DNA of 37,913 nucleotides from a virus (IMGVR_UViG_3300027749_000249:1-37913), one strand, 5' to 3'. Shown: positions 29,367 to 37,457, counted from the first letter of the stretch. Notes: generated by a model from the letters alone, not told the origin. Numbers and translations are program-made.

Positions 29367-30124
29367 TTTCTCTTGCAACGCTTAAACGCAATAAGCCAAA
29401 GGCCCCACGCATCATTATTTATGGCGATGCAGGTATTGGTAAAACAACCTTTGCAGTGTCTGCCCCGGACCCTGTAGTGATTCAAACTGAGGACGGATTG
29501 GGACCCCTGGATGTCACTTCGTTTCCTCTTGCGTCTTCTTATGAAGATGTTATGGACATGTTGGCGTCATTGTTTACCGAAGAACATGAGTTTCAGACTC
29601 TTGTACTTGACTCTTTGGACTGGCTAGAGCCGCTCATCTGGCAGCGCGTTTGTCAGAACAATAAAGTTGAGTCTATAGAGCGACTCGGATTCGGGAAGGG
29701 GTACGTTGAAGCTATTTACCATTGGAGAGCTTTCTTTGACGGTATTACCGCGCTTCGCGATCACAAGAATATGACGATCATCATGACCGCTCATAACGAG
29801 ATTAAGCGAGTGGAAGACCCAACCCTTCCAGGTTACGACCGACATGATCTGAAACTCCATAAAAGAGCGTCAGCGATTGCTGAAGAGTTTGCCGACATTA
29901 TCTTGTTTGCTTCCGCACCCGTAAATACCGTCAGTGAAGACGCCGGTTATAAATCAACCCGCATCAGAGCTGTCGCTGGGTCGGGTGAGCGAATTATACA
30001 CAGCGTGGGTCAACCAGCTTTTCTCGCGAAATCAAGATTTCCTCTTCCACCGACGATGCCGCTGTCGTGGAAGGCGTTTGCTCAAGCCCTTACCGGTGAA
30101 AGTAAAGAATCAAAAGCGGCCTAA
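29363..30124 (+). CDS. Sak4-type RecA-like ssDNA annealing ATPase
   Basis: A 253-aa protein. Walker A GDAGIGKT lies at residues 21-28, Walker B TLVLDSLDWL near 72-82, and a GTI-type strand MTIIMTAHNEIKR near 140. The C-terminal ending LPLPPTMPLSWKAFAQALTG is typical of this phage family (AAA_24). Sak4 proteins anneal or exchange single strands together with a phage SSB. The DUF669 and exonuclease genes follow directly, so this is the core of a recombination module. Confidence 0.85.
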   Translation: MISLATLKRNKPKAPRIIIYGDAGIGKTTFAVSAPDPVVIQTEDGLGPLDVTSFPLASSYEDVMDMLASLFTEEHEFQTLVLDSLDWLEPLIWQRVCQNNKVESIERLGFGKGYVEAIYHWRAFFDGITALRDHKNMTIIMTAHNEIKRVEDPTLPGYDRHDLKLHKRASAIAEEFADIILFASAPVNTVSEDAGYKSTRIRAVAGSGERIIHSVGQPAFLAKSRFPLPPTMPLSWKAFAQALTGESKESKAA

Positions 30125-30157
30125 AAACAATTAACACAAACGATAAAGGTAAAAACC

Positions 30158-30637
30158 ATGTCATTTTTTGAAAATTTTAACGCTTCAAACGTTAACCCAA
30201 ACGATCAGTTTTCCCCTCTTCCAGCTGGAAATTACGAGGTCATGATTACAGACGCAGAGATCAGGCACACAAAAGATGGCCAAGGCACTTACATGAGACT
30301 AGCCCTTGATGTCCAAGGCGGCCAGTACCAGGGGAGAAAGATTTTTCACAATTTAACTCGTGAAAATCGAAACAACGTTGCAAAAGAAATCGGCGAACGT
30401 CAGCTGAGTCAGATCTGCCACGCCATTGGGGTTCTTGAGCCAAAGGAAAAAGAAGACATTTTATTTAAGCCATTGGTTGCCGTCCTGAAGATCAGAAAGG
30501 GAAATGAGGGTTACTCGGATTCAAACGAGGTCCAGCGTTTTCAGACTCTGGCTAACAGTAATGGCGTCCCTTCATTCAGTGTGCCTCCTCAAGCAACAAG
30601 GCAGCAGGCCAGTTCTGCTCCTTGGGCAGCACGGTAA
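30158..30637 (+). CDS. DUF669 SSB-like protein
   Basis: A 159-aa protein opening MSFFENFNASNVNPNDQFSP, LPAGNYEVMITDAEIRHTKDG, then GRKIFHNLTRENRN and AIGVLEPKE. These are DUF669 traits; the family serves as single-stranded DNA-binding partner of Sak4-like recombinases. The C-terminal ~30 residues are Gln/Ala/Pro-rich, ending in APWAAR, similar to the flexible tail of SSB proteins, though less acidic. Confidence 0.88.
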   Translation: MSFFENFNASNVNPNDQFSPLPAGNYEVMITDAEIRHTKDGQGTYMRLALDVQGGQYQGRKIFHNLTRENRNNVAKEIGERQLSQICHAIGVLEPKEKEDILFKPLVAVLKIRKGNEGYSDSNEVQRFQTLANSNGVPSFSVPPQATRQQASSAPWAAR

Positions 30638-30643
30638 AAAATC

Positions 30644-31708
30644 ATGGCGGCACTTGATTCGACAATCAAGTTGGCAAACCAGACTGCGGCAGCTATTGAC
30701 TCCGCAGTTCTGGCCCGCTCAGGAGACGGGATGCGCCCCCATTTGGGGGCCAGCATTATCGGCCAACCTTGTGAAAGAAAGATTTGGTACACCTTCCGGT
30801 GGGCCAAACAATCAAACCACGAGGCTCGTATTTTACGTCTTTTTGCTAGAGGGCAAAGGGAAGAATCGAGCCTAACCTCGTTACTTCGACAGGCAGGAGT
30901 CCAAGTGGTTGACGTCGATCGAACCACAGGAGATCAATTTCAGTTTTCTGACATCGGAGGCCATTTCGGTGGATCCATGGATGGCGCTTGCACCGGGCTT
31001 CAAGAACATCCTGAGGAATGGTTTGTTCTTGAATTTAAAACGCACGGAAAAAAATCATTTGATGATCTCTCAAAGAAGTTCCTTAAAGAAGCGAAACCAG
31101 AACACTACGATCAGATGCAGTGCTACATGCACTGGACCGGCATGTATCAAGGCCTGTATGTCGCTGTTTGCAAAGATGATGACCGATTACATCTTGAGAT
31201 CGTAAAAAGCGATCCGGCAAGAGCAGATTCATTGATCGCAAAAGCACAGAGAATCATTGAAAGCCAAGACCCTCCAGAGCGCATGTCTCAGGATTCAAGC
31301 TATTACCTTTGCAAATGGTGCGATTACGCATCAATTTGCCATGAATCAAGCGTACCCCAACCGACATGCAGATCTTGCTGCCATTCAACGCCCGAGATGA
31401 AGGGTGATGCAACATGGTCATGCTCAAAACATAAATCAAACTTAGACATCAATGAGCAAAAGAAAGGCTGCGATTCGCATCTTTTTATACCCTCTCTATT
31501 GGGGAAATTTGGTGAAGTATTGGACGCTAGTCTTCCGGAGAATTGGGTTCAGTATGAGAACAAAGTGAGCGGAAGTCTGTTTAAAAACGGAATCCCAACG
31601 GACTGTTTTTCAAGCCATGAAATTTTTATGGTTGAAAACAAAAGCGCATTGACGGAAGAGTCCGTGATGCAACTCAGGAAAGAATTTGATGCGAGGCTGG
31701 TTGCATGA
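30644..31708 (+). CDS. PD-(D/E)XK exonuclease (Cas4/RecB-like) with Cys cluster
   Basis: A 354-aa protein. LGASIIGQPCERKIWYTFRW and FARGQREESSLTSLLRQAG form the start; SDIGGHFGGSMDGAC gives the catalytic Asp, VLEFKTHGKKSFDDL gives E-x-K, and HYDQMQCYMHWTGM the Gln helix. After it come many Cys residues: LCKWCDYASIC, CRSCCHSTPE, WSCSKH and KKGCDSHLF, probably binding zinc or an iron-sulphur cluster. It should supply 3' single strands to Sak4 and SSB. It overlaps the helicase gene (ATGA). Confidence 0.88.
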   Translation: MAALDSTIKLANQTAAAIDSAVLARSGDGMRPHLGASIIGQPCERKIWYTFRWAKQSNHEARILRLFARGQREESSLTSLLRQAGVQVVDVDRTTGDQFQFSDIGGHFGGSMDGACTGLQEHPEEWFVLEFKTHGKKSFDDLSKKFLKEAKPEHYDQMQCYMHWTGMYQGLYVAVCKDDDRLHLEIVKSDPARADSLIAKAQRIIESQDPPERMSQDSSYYLCKWCDYASICHESSVPQPTCRSCCHSTPEMKGDATWSCSKHKSNLDINEQKKGCDSHLFIPSLLGKFGEVLDASLPENWVQYENKVSGSLFKNGIPTDCFSSHEIFMVENKSALTEESVMQLRKEFDARLVA

Positions 31709-33369
31709 AATTAAGACCGTACCAGGAGGATTCCATCAATTCACTTTGCAATTGGTGGAATAGTCATAAGGACATTAAAAAGATCCCCCTGGTCGTTGCC
31801 CCCACGGGTAGCGGAAAGAGCGTGACAATTGCTGATTTGACTCGACAGTTATTCGACACTTATCCGGAAGATCATCCGCGTACTTTGGTGATTGTTCCTT
31901 CAAAAGAACTTGCTGAACAAAACGCGTCAAAGCTTAAAAGCCTGTTACCTTCTCATTTAAAGGTCGGTTTTTATTCTGCGTCGATCAGTAAAGATCCAGA
32001 AGCGGATGTCATCGTTGCCACGATTGGTAGCGTATTTAAAGCCGCACACATTCTAGGCGATATTAAATGCGTCATTATCGATGAAGCGCATTTGGTTAAT
32101 CCTGAGGGAAACAGTGCAGGGCGATACCGCAAGTTTTTAGATGAATTATCAAAGTATTGCAAATATTGCGCGGCTGGGTTTACAGCCACTCCATTTCGAG
32201 GGGATGGAGTTTGGTTAACCGATGGAAAAAACCCATTTTTTACCGGCGTAGCGCACACGACTTTCCCTCAAGACTTGATTGACAATGGATTTTTATCGCC
32301 TTTGGTTCGACCCATCGACGCTTTGAAAACTCGAATCAATACAGATCAGGTTCAGATTGTCTCAGGCGACTATAATATTAAACAATTGTCGGAATGCGTC
32401 GATGCTTATTTAAAAAACGTGGCGATTGAAGCCACTCAGCTGGCATCTGACAGAAAGAAATGGATTGCGTTTACTCCGACAGTTGCAAACGCAATGCACC
32501 TGGTACACCTACTAAGAGAGCAAGGTATTTCCTCTTATTTGGTCTGCGGTGCAACCGATAAAAAAATTCGCGCTGATTTGATTGATCGATTTCGTCGAGG
32601 GGAAATTCGTTGCCTTGTCACCGTTTTGGCCCTGGCCACAGGTTTTGATGTACCCGACGTTGATTGCGTCATTTGGTGTCGTCCAACCAAAAGCCCGGTG
32701 CTTTATTGTCAAGGTGCCGGAAGAGGAATGCGAATTGCTTCAGAAAAAAAGGATTGTCTCTGGCTTGATTTTACCGATACGACCGAGCGCATGGGTCCGG
32801 TCGATGGAGTAAAAGGAAAAAAGAGAAGGGATTCAGGTGAAACAGATCCACTGACAAAGATTTGTTCAAATTGCGGTGAAGTTTACAGCATTAAATTACC
32901 GGAATGCCCATCGTGTGGTTTCTTCGTTGAAGATGAAGAAAAACTACCAGAAGTTTCCCGTAAAGCTGTTTCTGCCAGCGATTCGCCAATCATGCTTTCT
33001 CAATCGAAGTTTTTAATAAACGAGTACAACATATCAGATGCAAAATACAGCGTACACACAAAAGTGGGATCGAAACCAACGTTGAGGGTTGATTATTATG
33101 CCGGCATTCGTCGTGTGGTTACTGAATGGGTATGCTTTGAGCATGAAGGTTTTGCAAGAGAGAAAGCAATGAATTGGTGGAAAAACCGAGACAACAGAGG
33201 ATTAGAAAACCTTAATACTTTGAGAATTCTTGGCAAGCCGTATCCAGATACTGTTAATGAAGCCCTGAAAGTAATTCAACAAACGGAAAGAAACTCTATA
33301 GTAATTCCTGCAAAGATTACAGTTAATGAGTCAGAAAAGTTTCCGAAGATAGTTTTTCAATCTTTTTAA
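31705..33369 (+). CDS. Superfamily 2 DEAD/DEAH-type helicase with zinc ribbon
   Basis: A 554-aa protein. LRPYQEDSI (Q-like motif), APTGSGKS at 33-40 (Walker A), IIDEAH at 124-129 (motif II), GFTATPFRGDG (motif III) and later VLATGFDVPDV and GAGRGMRIA (motifs V and VI, arginine finger). A zinc ribbon lies near 385-405 (ICSNCG..., CPSCGF). The last 130 residues resemble a C-terminal domain common in phage helicases of this type. It likely acts in replication or recombination; restriction enzyme subunits share the core but not the context. Confidence 0.9.
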   Translation: MKLRPYQEDSINSLCNWWNSHKDIKKIPLVVAPTGSGKSVTIADLTRQLFDTYPEDHPRTLVIVPSKELAEQNASKLKSLLPSHLKVGFYSASISKDPEADVIVATIGSVFKAAHILGDIKCVIIDEAHLVNPEGNSAGRYRKFLDELSKYCKYCAAGFTATPFRGDGVWLTDGKNPFFTGVAHTTFPQDLIDNGFLSPLVRPIDALKTRINTDQVQIVSGDYNIKQLSECVDAYLKNVAIEATQLASDRKKWIAFTPTVANAMHLVHLLREQGISSYLVCGATDKKIRADLIDRFRRGEIRCLVTVLALATGFDVPDVDCVIWCRPTKSPVLYCQGAGRGMRIASEKKDCLWLDFTDTTERMGPVDGVKGKKRRDSGETDPLTKICSNCGEVYSIKLPECPSCGFFVEDEEKLPEVSRKAVSASDSPIMLSQSKFLINEYNISDAKYSVHTKVGSKPTLRVDYYAGIRRVVTEWVCFEHEGFAREKAMNWWKNRDNRGLENLNTLRILGKPYPDTVNEALKVIQQTERNSIVIPAKITVNESEKFPKIVFQSF

Positions 33370-33379
33370 ATATACCAAC

Positions 33380-34354
33380 ATGAAAGAAAAATTTATTCTG
33401 CATGGCCAAGAAAGTTACAACTTAGCGCCGTTCAAATATCAGTGGGCCTACAACATGGCCCAGCACAGCCTTTCAAATCATTGGACTCCGCAAGAAGTAC
33501 CGATGGGAACTGATAAAGGATGCTACGAGCTTCAATTAACTAATGAAGAAAGACAACTTTTTACGCATGTTTTTTCATCGTTGACTACAGCAGATCTGGC
33601 CATTCAGGAAAACCTGACAACCAAGGTTTATGAGATGGTAAAAGCCGCAGAGATTAGGCTTTATTTGTCAAGACAGATTGCCGAAGAAGGCCTGCATTCT
33701 GTGAGTTATCAGCATGTCATTGAAGCCATCGGACTTGATCAGGAAGAAACCTATTCAATGTATCGCAGGGTTAAAGAAATCAGCGATTGGTTTTCTTGGG
33801 CAAATAAATGGTCGCATTCAAGCGACGTCACTATGTCTTTAATTTTTTATTACGCAATTTTTGAAGGCGTATTTTTCCCAACTGCGTTTGCTGCCATTTA
33901 CTCATTGCATCGCCGCCGCTTAATGACCGGTACTGGACAACAGATCCAATATATCCACCGCGATGAAACGATGCACATTGGCTTTGGCATCCGCTTAATC
34001 AATGAGATTTTTAATGAAATCGGTGATCGTCCTAGCAATCAAGAAGTTAATGACATGTTTCATCAGTCAATGGAATACATCGATCGCTGGGCTGAGAGAT
34101 GCATTCCTTCTGTTTTGGGTTATAACGCCGATCTGCACAGGCTGCAAAGTCGTTATCTTGCTGATCGCCGGCTCAACGCTCTCGGATATGAAAAAATCTG
34201 GGGTGCTTCTTCAGCTCTACCTTGGCTAGACGAAATGGCATCAATAAAAAAGGAGAAGAATTTCTTCGAAACACGGGTCACCGAATACCAGACCGGTGGC
34301 GCCCTAAAGTTTGATGAGGGCGATACTATGGATGCTTTGGTTGATTGGAGGTAA
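33380..34354 (+). CDS. nrdB: Class Ia ribonucleotide reductase small subunit
   Basis: A 324-aa protein. All dinuclear-iron ligands are visible: Asp72 (TTADLAI), Glu103 and His106 (AEEGLHSVSY), Glu162 (FEGVFF), Glu196 and His199 (RDETMH). The radical Tyr is Tyr110, and Trp35, Asp195 and Tyr303 (TEYQ) of the electron path appear. The acidic C-terminal tail needed for docking to NrdA is present. It makes the radical for dNTP synthesis. No nrdA is found in this window, so it may pair with host NrdA, or nrdA may lie in the missing part. Confidence 0.93.
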   Translation: MKEKFILHGQESYNLAPFKYQWAYNMAQHSLSNHWTPQEVPMGTDKGCYELQLTNEERQLFTHVFSSLTTADLAIQENLTTKVYEMVKAAEIRLYLSRQIAEEGLHSVSYQHVIEAIGLDQEETYSMYRRVKEISDWFSWANKWSHSSDVTMSLIFYYAIFEGVFFPTAFAAIYSLHRRRLMTGTGQQIQYIHRDETMHIGFGIRLINEIFNEIGDRPSNQEVNDMFHQSMEYIDRWAERCIPSVLGYNADLHRLQSRYLADRRLNALGYEKIWGASSALPWLDEMASIKKEKNFFETRVTEYQTGGALKFDEGDTMDALVDWR

Positions 34355-34356
34355 AA

Positions 34357-34572
34357 ATGATTGATTGGCCTATGCTGATTAATAACTTCCAGAACTCGAG
34401 CATAGGAGTCAATCGACTTGCAACCGAGGCAGGAGTACCCAGTAAACATTTGTCAGATATCGTCACAGGCTCATCCCTTGAGCCTCCATTTTCGACAGCT
34501 ATCAAGATACTAGATATTCATCATGATTATTTTCCAGATTTACATGAAAAACTTACAGAGGATTTCGAATGA
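34357..34572 (+). CDS. Small HTH-like protein
   Basis: A 71-aa protein with GGAGG at 34347-34351 before ATG. Residues 15-45 (SIGVNRLATEAGVPSKHLSDIVTGS) read as an XRE-type helix-turn-helix. The remaining sequence is acidic (FPDLHEKLTEDFE). It follows nrdB by 2 nt. DNA binding is inferred; role unknown. Confidence 0.65.
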   Translation: MIDWPMLINNFQNSSIGVNRLATEAGVPSKHLSDIVTGSSLEPPFSTAIKILDIHHDYFPDLHEKLTEDFE

Positions 34573-34784
34573 GCGTATTCAAAGAGCTTGATGAAGCCTG
34601 GATGTCATTGCCGTTGGAGACTCAAAACCATATGGATAAGAAATCTTTTGAAATGGCTTGGCTCATGCGTGACTCGGAAATAAGACTGATTAAAAGGCAA
34701 ATCTCTGATTTACACCAAGTTCTTATAGAAAGCTCCAATGATAATAGGTCATTGAGCTATACAGGTCCTGAAAAGGACATTTAA
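34569..34784 (+). CDS. Hypothetical small helical protein
   Basis: A 71-aa mainly helical protein (MSVFKELDEAWMSLPLETQN, then MAWLMRDSEIRLIKRQISDL). It resembles no family I can name. Start overlaps the stop of the HTH gene (ATGA), so they are co-translated. Confidence 0.6.
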   Translation: MSVFKELDEAWMSLPLETQNHMDKKSFEMAWLMRDSEIRLIKRQISDLHQVLIESSNDNRSLSYTGPEKDI

Positions 34785-34790
34785 AGAGTT

Positions 34791-34859
34791 ATGCCAGTTG
34801 GAATCTTCCCTTTTTTAAAATCGGGACGGGTTGTGGTAACCAACTGGCACCCTAATTGA
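34791..34859 (+). other. 10-bp perfect inverted repeat coinciding with a 22-aa open frame
   Basis: TGCCAGTTGG (34792-34801) and CCAACTGGCA (34840-34849) are perfect inverted repeats with a 38-nt loop. The ATG at 34791 opens MPVGIFPFLKSGRVVVTNWHPN, ending in TGA at 34859; the frame spans the repeat almost exactly. AAAGAG lies 5 nt upstream. It may be a small RNA, an attenuator or a micro-peptide gene; I cannot decide. Confidence 0.35.
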
Positions 34860-34866
34860 GAATGAC

Positions 34867-35055
34867 ATGACCCCAATATCAAAAGAAGAAAAAGAAAGTT
34901 TATGCGCGTATGGGCGAAAAGTGATTGAAGCAAAGGGGTACACGTTTTATCGGTACGTGTACGAGCAGGGTCTTCGAGACGCTGAAAAGCATCACGGAAT
35001 TACAGTCCCGGTTTTCACAACAAGGGTCCCAAGGAGTAAGAAAGATGAAATGTAA
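34867..35055 (+). CDS. Hypothetical small protein
   Basis: A 62-aa charged protein (MTPISKEEKESLCAYGRKVI, then RYVYEQGLRDAEKHHGI). The FYRYVYEQGLRDAE segment is a helix found in small phage early proteins of unknown role. No strong ribosome-binding site. The last 11 nt overlap the next gene's start at 35045. Confidence 0.55.
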   Translation: MTPISKEEKESLCAYGRKVIEAKGYTFYRYVYEQGLRDAEKHHGITVPVFTTRVPRSKKDEM

Positions 35056-35374
35056 AACACAACCAGCCGCACCAAAGGACACAATGATTGCTGGGCAATT
35101 TGACGCGATGAAAACTAACACCCCTTGTCCACGATGCGGGAAAACAAACCCGGCAGATATACATACATGTACATCAAAAAAGGATATAGAACAATGGTTT
35201 ATAGATCAAGATCAGAAGGCTAATCTTAATCCTAAAAAACCAATGGACGGCGACCAGGTTCTTGCAGGGTTTGAAGCCACGGGGTTTACCGGCGAGAATT
35301 TCCGGTTGAGATGTTTTATCGAAGGAGTCCGTTGGGCAGAAGAGTTTCACGGGGTAGGAGGCAAGGATGAGTAG
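35045..35374 (+). CDS. Hypothetical protein with short Cys motif
   Basis: A 109-aa protein. I take ATG 35045 (MKCKTQPAAPKD) because AAGGAG lies at 35031-35036, 8 nt upstream; the TTG at 34925 would overlap the previous gene extensively. A zinc-ribbon half TPCPRCGKTNPADIHTC lies near residues 25-42. The C-terminus has FRLRCFIEGVRWAEEFHG, a helix seen in small early phage proteins. Function is unknown. Confidence 0.6.
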   Translation: MKCKTQPAAPKDTMIAGQFDAMKTNTPCPRCGKTNPADIHTCTSKKDIEQWFIDQDQKANLNPKKPMDGDQVLAGFEATGFTGENFRLRCFIEGVRWAEEFHGVGGKDE

Positions 35375-35729
35375 GGGAAGAGAGTTGTTGGCGAGGGCGG
35401 GTTTAGTAATTGCTCAATACAGATGGAGCAACCCTGCAAAATACACGGCACTGCACAAGTTATCCCAAACAATCAACGAGTACCTCGAAGAGAATCCGCA
35501 GGATGAGCCAGTCGCTTACTGGGATACGCAAAATGGTACATTAACCCCAGCGGTTCCGCTTTCTTCTGAGCGCACTTGTTTTAAAGTTCCTCTTGTACCC
35601 CTGTATCTCCACCCCAGAGCTGACATTGCTGATGAGTTAGTTGAGGCGCTGGAAGAACTTATGTACGCCAGAACTGACAAGGCTGAACGTATGGCATTAG
35701 CCGCACTTAAAAAACTGGAGGAAAAATGA
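35367..35729 (+). CDS. Hypothetical early protein
   Basis: A 120-aa protein. Residues ~47-85 (DEPVAYWDTQNGTLTPAVPL, then LVPLYLHPR) match the EPVAY...PLY short domain common in phage early proteins (PVAxx...VPLY), function unknown. The last 35 residues form an acidic helix. It overlaps both neighbours (8 nt and ATGA). Confidence 0.65.
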   Translation: MSRGRELLARAGLVIAQYRWSNPAKYTALHKLSQTINEYLEENPQDEPVAYWDTQNGTLTPAVPLSSERTCFKVPLVPLYLHPRADIADELVEALEELMYARTDKAERMALAALKKLEEK

Positions 35730-35890
35730 TGACCAAAAAAGACAAGATTGATTGTTTAATGCTTATCAGTGCGTTGGAATCTTACTGTTTAGCACACAGT
35801 TCTGCGACCACTTATCCCGATTATTTACTAGAAACCACTAGTGATGTAGTAGAGACATTGAAAGCAGATATTTTGAGCGAAGAAAAATGA
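35726..35890 (+). CDS. Hypothetical 54-aa protein
   Basis: ATG at 35726 overlaps the previous stop (ATGA), a second ATG follows directly. The 54-aa product (MMTKKDKIDCLMLISALESY, then DYLLETTSDVVETLKADIL) is helical and acidic, ending at TGA 35890, again overlapping the next ATG. GGAGG at 35717-35721 supports translation. No family recognised. Confidence 0.55.
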   Translation: MMTKKDKIDCLMLISALESYCLAHSSATTYPDYLLETTSDVVETLKADILSEEK

Positions 35891-36210
35891 TGTCCGAAGA
35901 AGGTATACAAATCGACGACAAAGGGTTACTTACTTTGGCGGCGAAGGCGATAGGGTTTACTTTCGAGGATCATTATGATGATGACCAATACTGGCCGTGG
36001 GTCGAGGAGACTCAAGATTTTTGGAACCCACTATTTCAAAACGAAGATGCTTTTTCTTTGATGGTGAAGTTGAAAATTGATGTTGCTTTTCACCCCCGGT
36101 GTGTATCAGTCGGCGATGCGGATTTAGAGTTTTATGACGACGACCCATACGCTGCAACAAGACGTGCGATTGTTAAAGCCGCCGCTGAGATTGGCAAGGA
36201 GATGAAATGA
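35887..36210 (+). CDS. Hypothetical protein, phage ABA-sandwich-like
   Basis: A 107-aa protein with TLAAKAIGFTFEDHYDDDQY, then WPWVEETQDFWNPLFQNEDA and FSLMVKLKIDVAFHPRCVSV, ending ATRRAIVKAAAEIGKEM. The pattern AAKAxG....W.P..ndaDaF.L..kL.I.......RxAIVxAAAEIG is widespread among small phage proteins (ABA-sandwich type), function unknown. Coupled on both sides by ATGA. Confidence 0.75.
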   Translation: MMSEEGIQIDDKGLLTLAAKAIGFTFEDHYDDDQYWPWVEETQDFWNPLFQNEDAFSLMVKLKIDVAFHPRCVSVGDADLEFYDDDPYAATRRAIVKAAAEIGKEMK

Positions 36211-36281
36211 CACTAAATCCACCGAATAGTAAAAGTATACTGTCTCAAAATATGAGTTTTATGAGACACAAAACCGCCTAA
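36207..36281 (+). CDS. Possible 24-aa peptide across the xis control region
   Basis: The ATG at 36207 overlaps the previous stop (ATGA) and opens MTLNPPNSKSILSQNMSFMR then HKTA, stop at 36281. The frame runs through the repeats at 36241-36299, so it may be only chance. It would be the last member of the coupled chain of small genes. Confidence 0.25.
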   Translation: MTLNPPNSKSILSQNMSFMRHKTA

Positions 36282-36299
36282 CGCCTAATATCTGAGACA
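36241..36299. promoter_or_regulatory. Repeat cluster upstream of the excisionase-like gene
   Basis: TGTCTCA (241-247) is followed by two inverted copies TGAGACA (262-268, 293-299), and GCCTAA occurs twice (276-281, 283-288). The cluster ends 4 nt before the ATG at 36304, so a protein bound here would block its expression. It looks like an operator or Xis/repressor binding site. Confidence 0.45.
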
Positions 36300-36303
36300 T
36301 AAA

Positions 36304-36672
36304 ATGAGCATGCTTACAACTAAAGATGTCGCCACAGACATGGGGGTCGGGTTGACCACCGTTCGCAAATGGATTGACGAGGGCGCTTTAATTGCCGTCA
36401 AGTTAGGGCATGTCGTACGGATTGACGAAGAGGACTACAAATCGTTTAAGATTGCTGCCCGACAACCCAAGGCGGCGCCATGCCATACCGACAAAAAGGT
36501 TCCAAATTCTGGTACATCAACTTCGTCGATGCGAGCGGTAAGCAGGCTAGACGATCTTCTGGGACCGAGGATTTCCAACAAGCAAAAGCCATCGAGCAAA
36601 AGCTCAGGGCAGAGGGCTACGACGCCCGAAAGAAATCCAATGGGGTCAGCGCCTCGTTCGATACGGTCCTAG
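36304..36672 (+). CDS. Excisionase-like helix-turn-helix protein with an overprinted tail
   Basis: A 122-aa protein. Residues 3-52 (LTTKDVATDMGVGLTTVRKW, then ALIAVKLGHVVRIDEEDYKSF) form a MerR-like winged HTH_17/excisionase domain. Residues ~60-122 are a Ser/Lys/Pro-rich basic tail lying entirely over the integrase 5' end in another frame. The domain alone would suffice for a usual excisionase (~55-75 aa), so the tail is unusual. It probably steers integrase towards excision, or activates int; overlap suggests coupled control. Confidence 0.75.
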   Translation: MSMLTTKDVATDMGVGLTTVRKWIDEGALIAVKLGHVVRIDEEDYKSFKIAARQPKAAPCHTDKKVPNSGTSTSSMRAVSRLDDLLGPRISNKQKPSSKSSGQRATTPERNPMGSAPRSIRS

Positions 36673-37451
36673 TCGAATATCTAGAAAGGTCTGATCGGCT
36701 GAAATCTAGGTCCAATGTATCTAGGGCAAGGACCCTCGCTGATTTCTTCAGGGGCCGTTCTTACCACGACATCACCAGCCAGGACATCGATCAGTATAAG
36801 GCGCACCGCCTTAAGACGGTTTCGATTGCAACCATAAACCGAGATCTTGTCATCCTGTCAGCAGCTATTCAGGAATACAACAAGCGACACGGATCCGAAA
36901 TCTCAAACCCTGCTAAAGGAGCTAAGGAGAAAGAGCCAGAATCCCGCGTTAGGTGGCTAACTAAGACGGAATACGCCAGGCTTGTGGAGTGTGCCTCTGA
37001 GGAAGTCGCTGATGTGATTCGCTTGCTGGCCCATACTGGTATGAGAGCGCAGGAAGCTTACGGTCTGGAGTGGAAGAGGGTGGATCTGGATCGGAAGCTT
37101 ATCACTCTTGAAACGATCCACACCAAAACAAAAAAGCGACGGACCATCCCGATTCACCCAGAATCAAGGGTCAGCTTAGATAATTGTTATCTAAGGAACC
37201 CGGATCATCCTTTGGTTTTTGGGGGTGTAAAGGATCGAAAGAAGGGGATATTAGGGGCGTTGAGCCGTGCTGGGATTGAAGACTTTCATCCGCACCATGA
37301 TTTGCGACACACTTTTGCCAGTTGGCTGGTCATAGCCGGCGCGTCCCTCTATGAGGTAAAAGACCTTTTGGGGCATTCGTCTATTGAGGAGACCCAGAAA
37401 TACGCCCACTTGGCCCCTGAGAACCTGCAACGGGCGGTCAATCTACTATGA
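36480..37451 (+). CDS. int: Tyrosine integrase
   Basis: A 323-aa site-specific recombinase. The N-terminal MPYRQKGSKFWYINFVDASG, RRSSGTEDFQQAKAIEQKL is the typical arm-binding start of tRNA-targeting integrases, supporting the ATG 36480. Core-binding helices span ~57-140. Catalytic residues: Arg189 (TGMRAQEA), Lys216 (HTKTKK), His273 and Arg276 (HDLRHT), His299 (LLGHSS) and Tyr308 (TQKYAH). It directs integration at the adjacent tRNA-Arg-like core. It overlaps the excisionase-like gene by 193 nt. Confidence 0.95.
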   Translation: MPYRQKGSKFWYINFVDASGKQARRSSGTEDFQQAKAIEQKLRAEGYDARKKSNGVSASFDTVLVEYLERSDRLKSRSNVSRARTLADFFRGRSYHDITSQDIDQYKAHRLKTVSIATINRDLVILSAAIQEYNKRHGSEISNPAKGAKEKEPESRVRWLTKTEYARLVECASEEVADVIRLLAHTGMRAQEAYGLEWKRVDLDRKLITLETIHTKTKKRRTIPIHPESRVSLDNCYLRNPDHPLVFGGVKDRKKGILGALSRAGIEDFHPHHDLRHTFASWLVIAGASLYEVKDLLGHSSIEETQKYAHLAPENLQRAVNLL

Positions 37452-37457
37452 TAAAAC

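Noticed and set aside
31705-33369. Type III restriction enzyme subunit.
   Set aside because: Only the SF2 helicase core is shared; there is no methylase nearby and no nuclease domain, and the gene sits in a recombination block.
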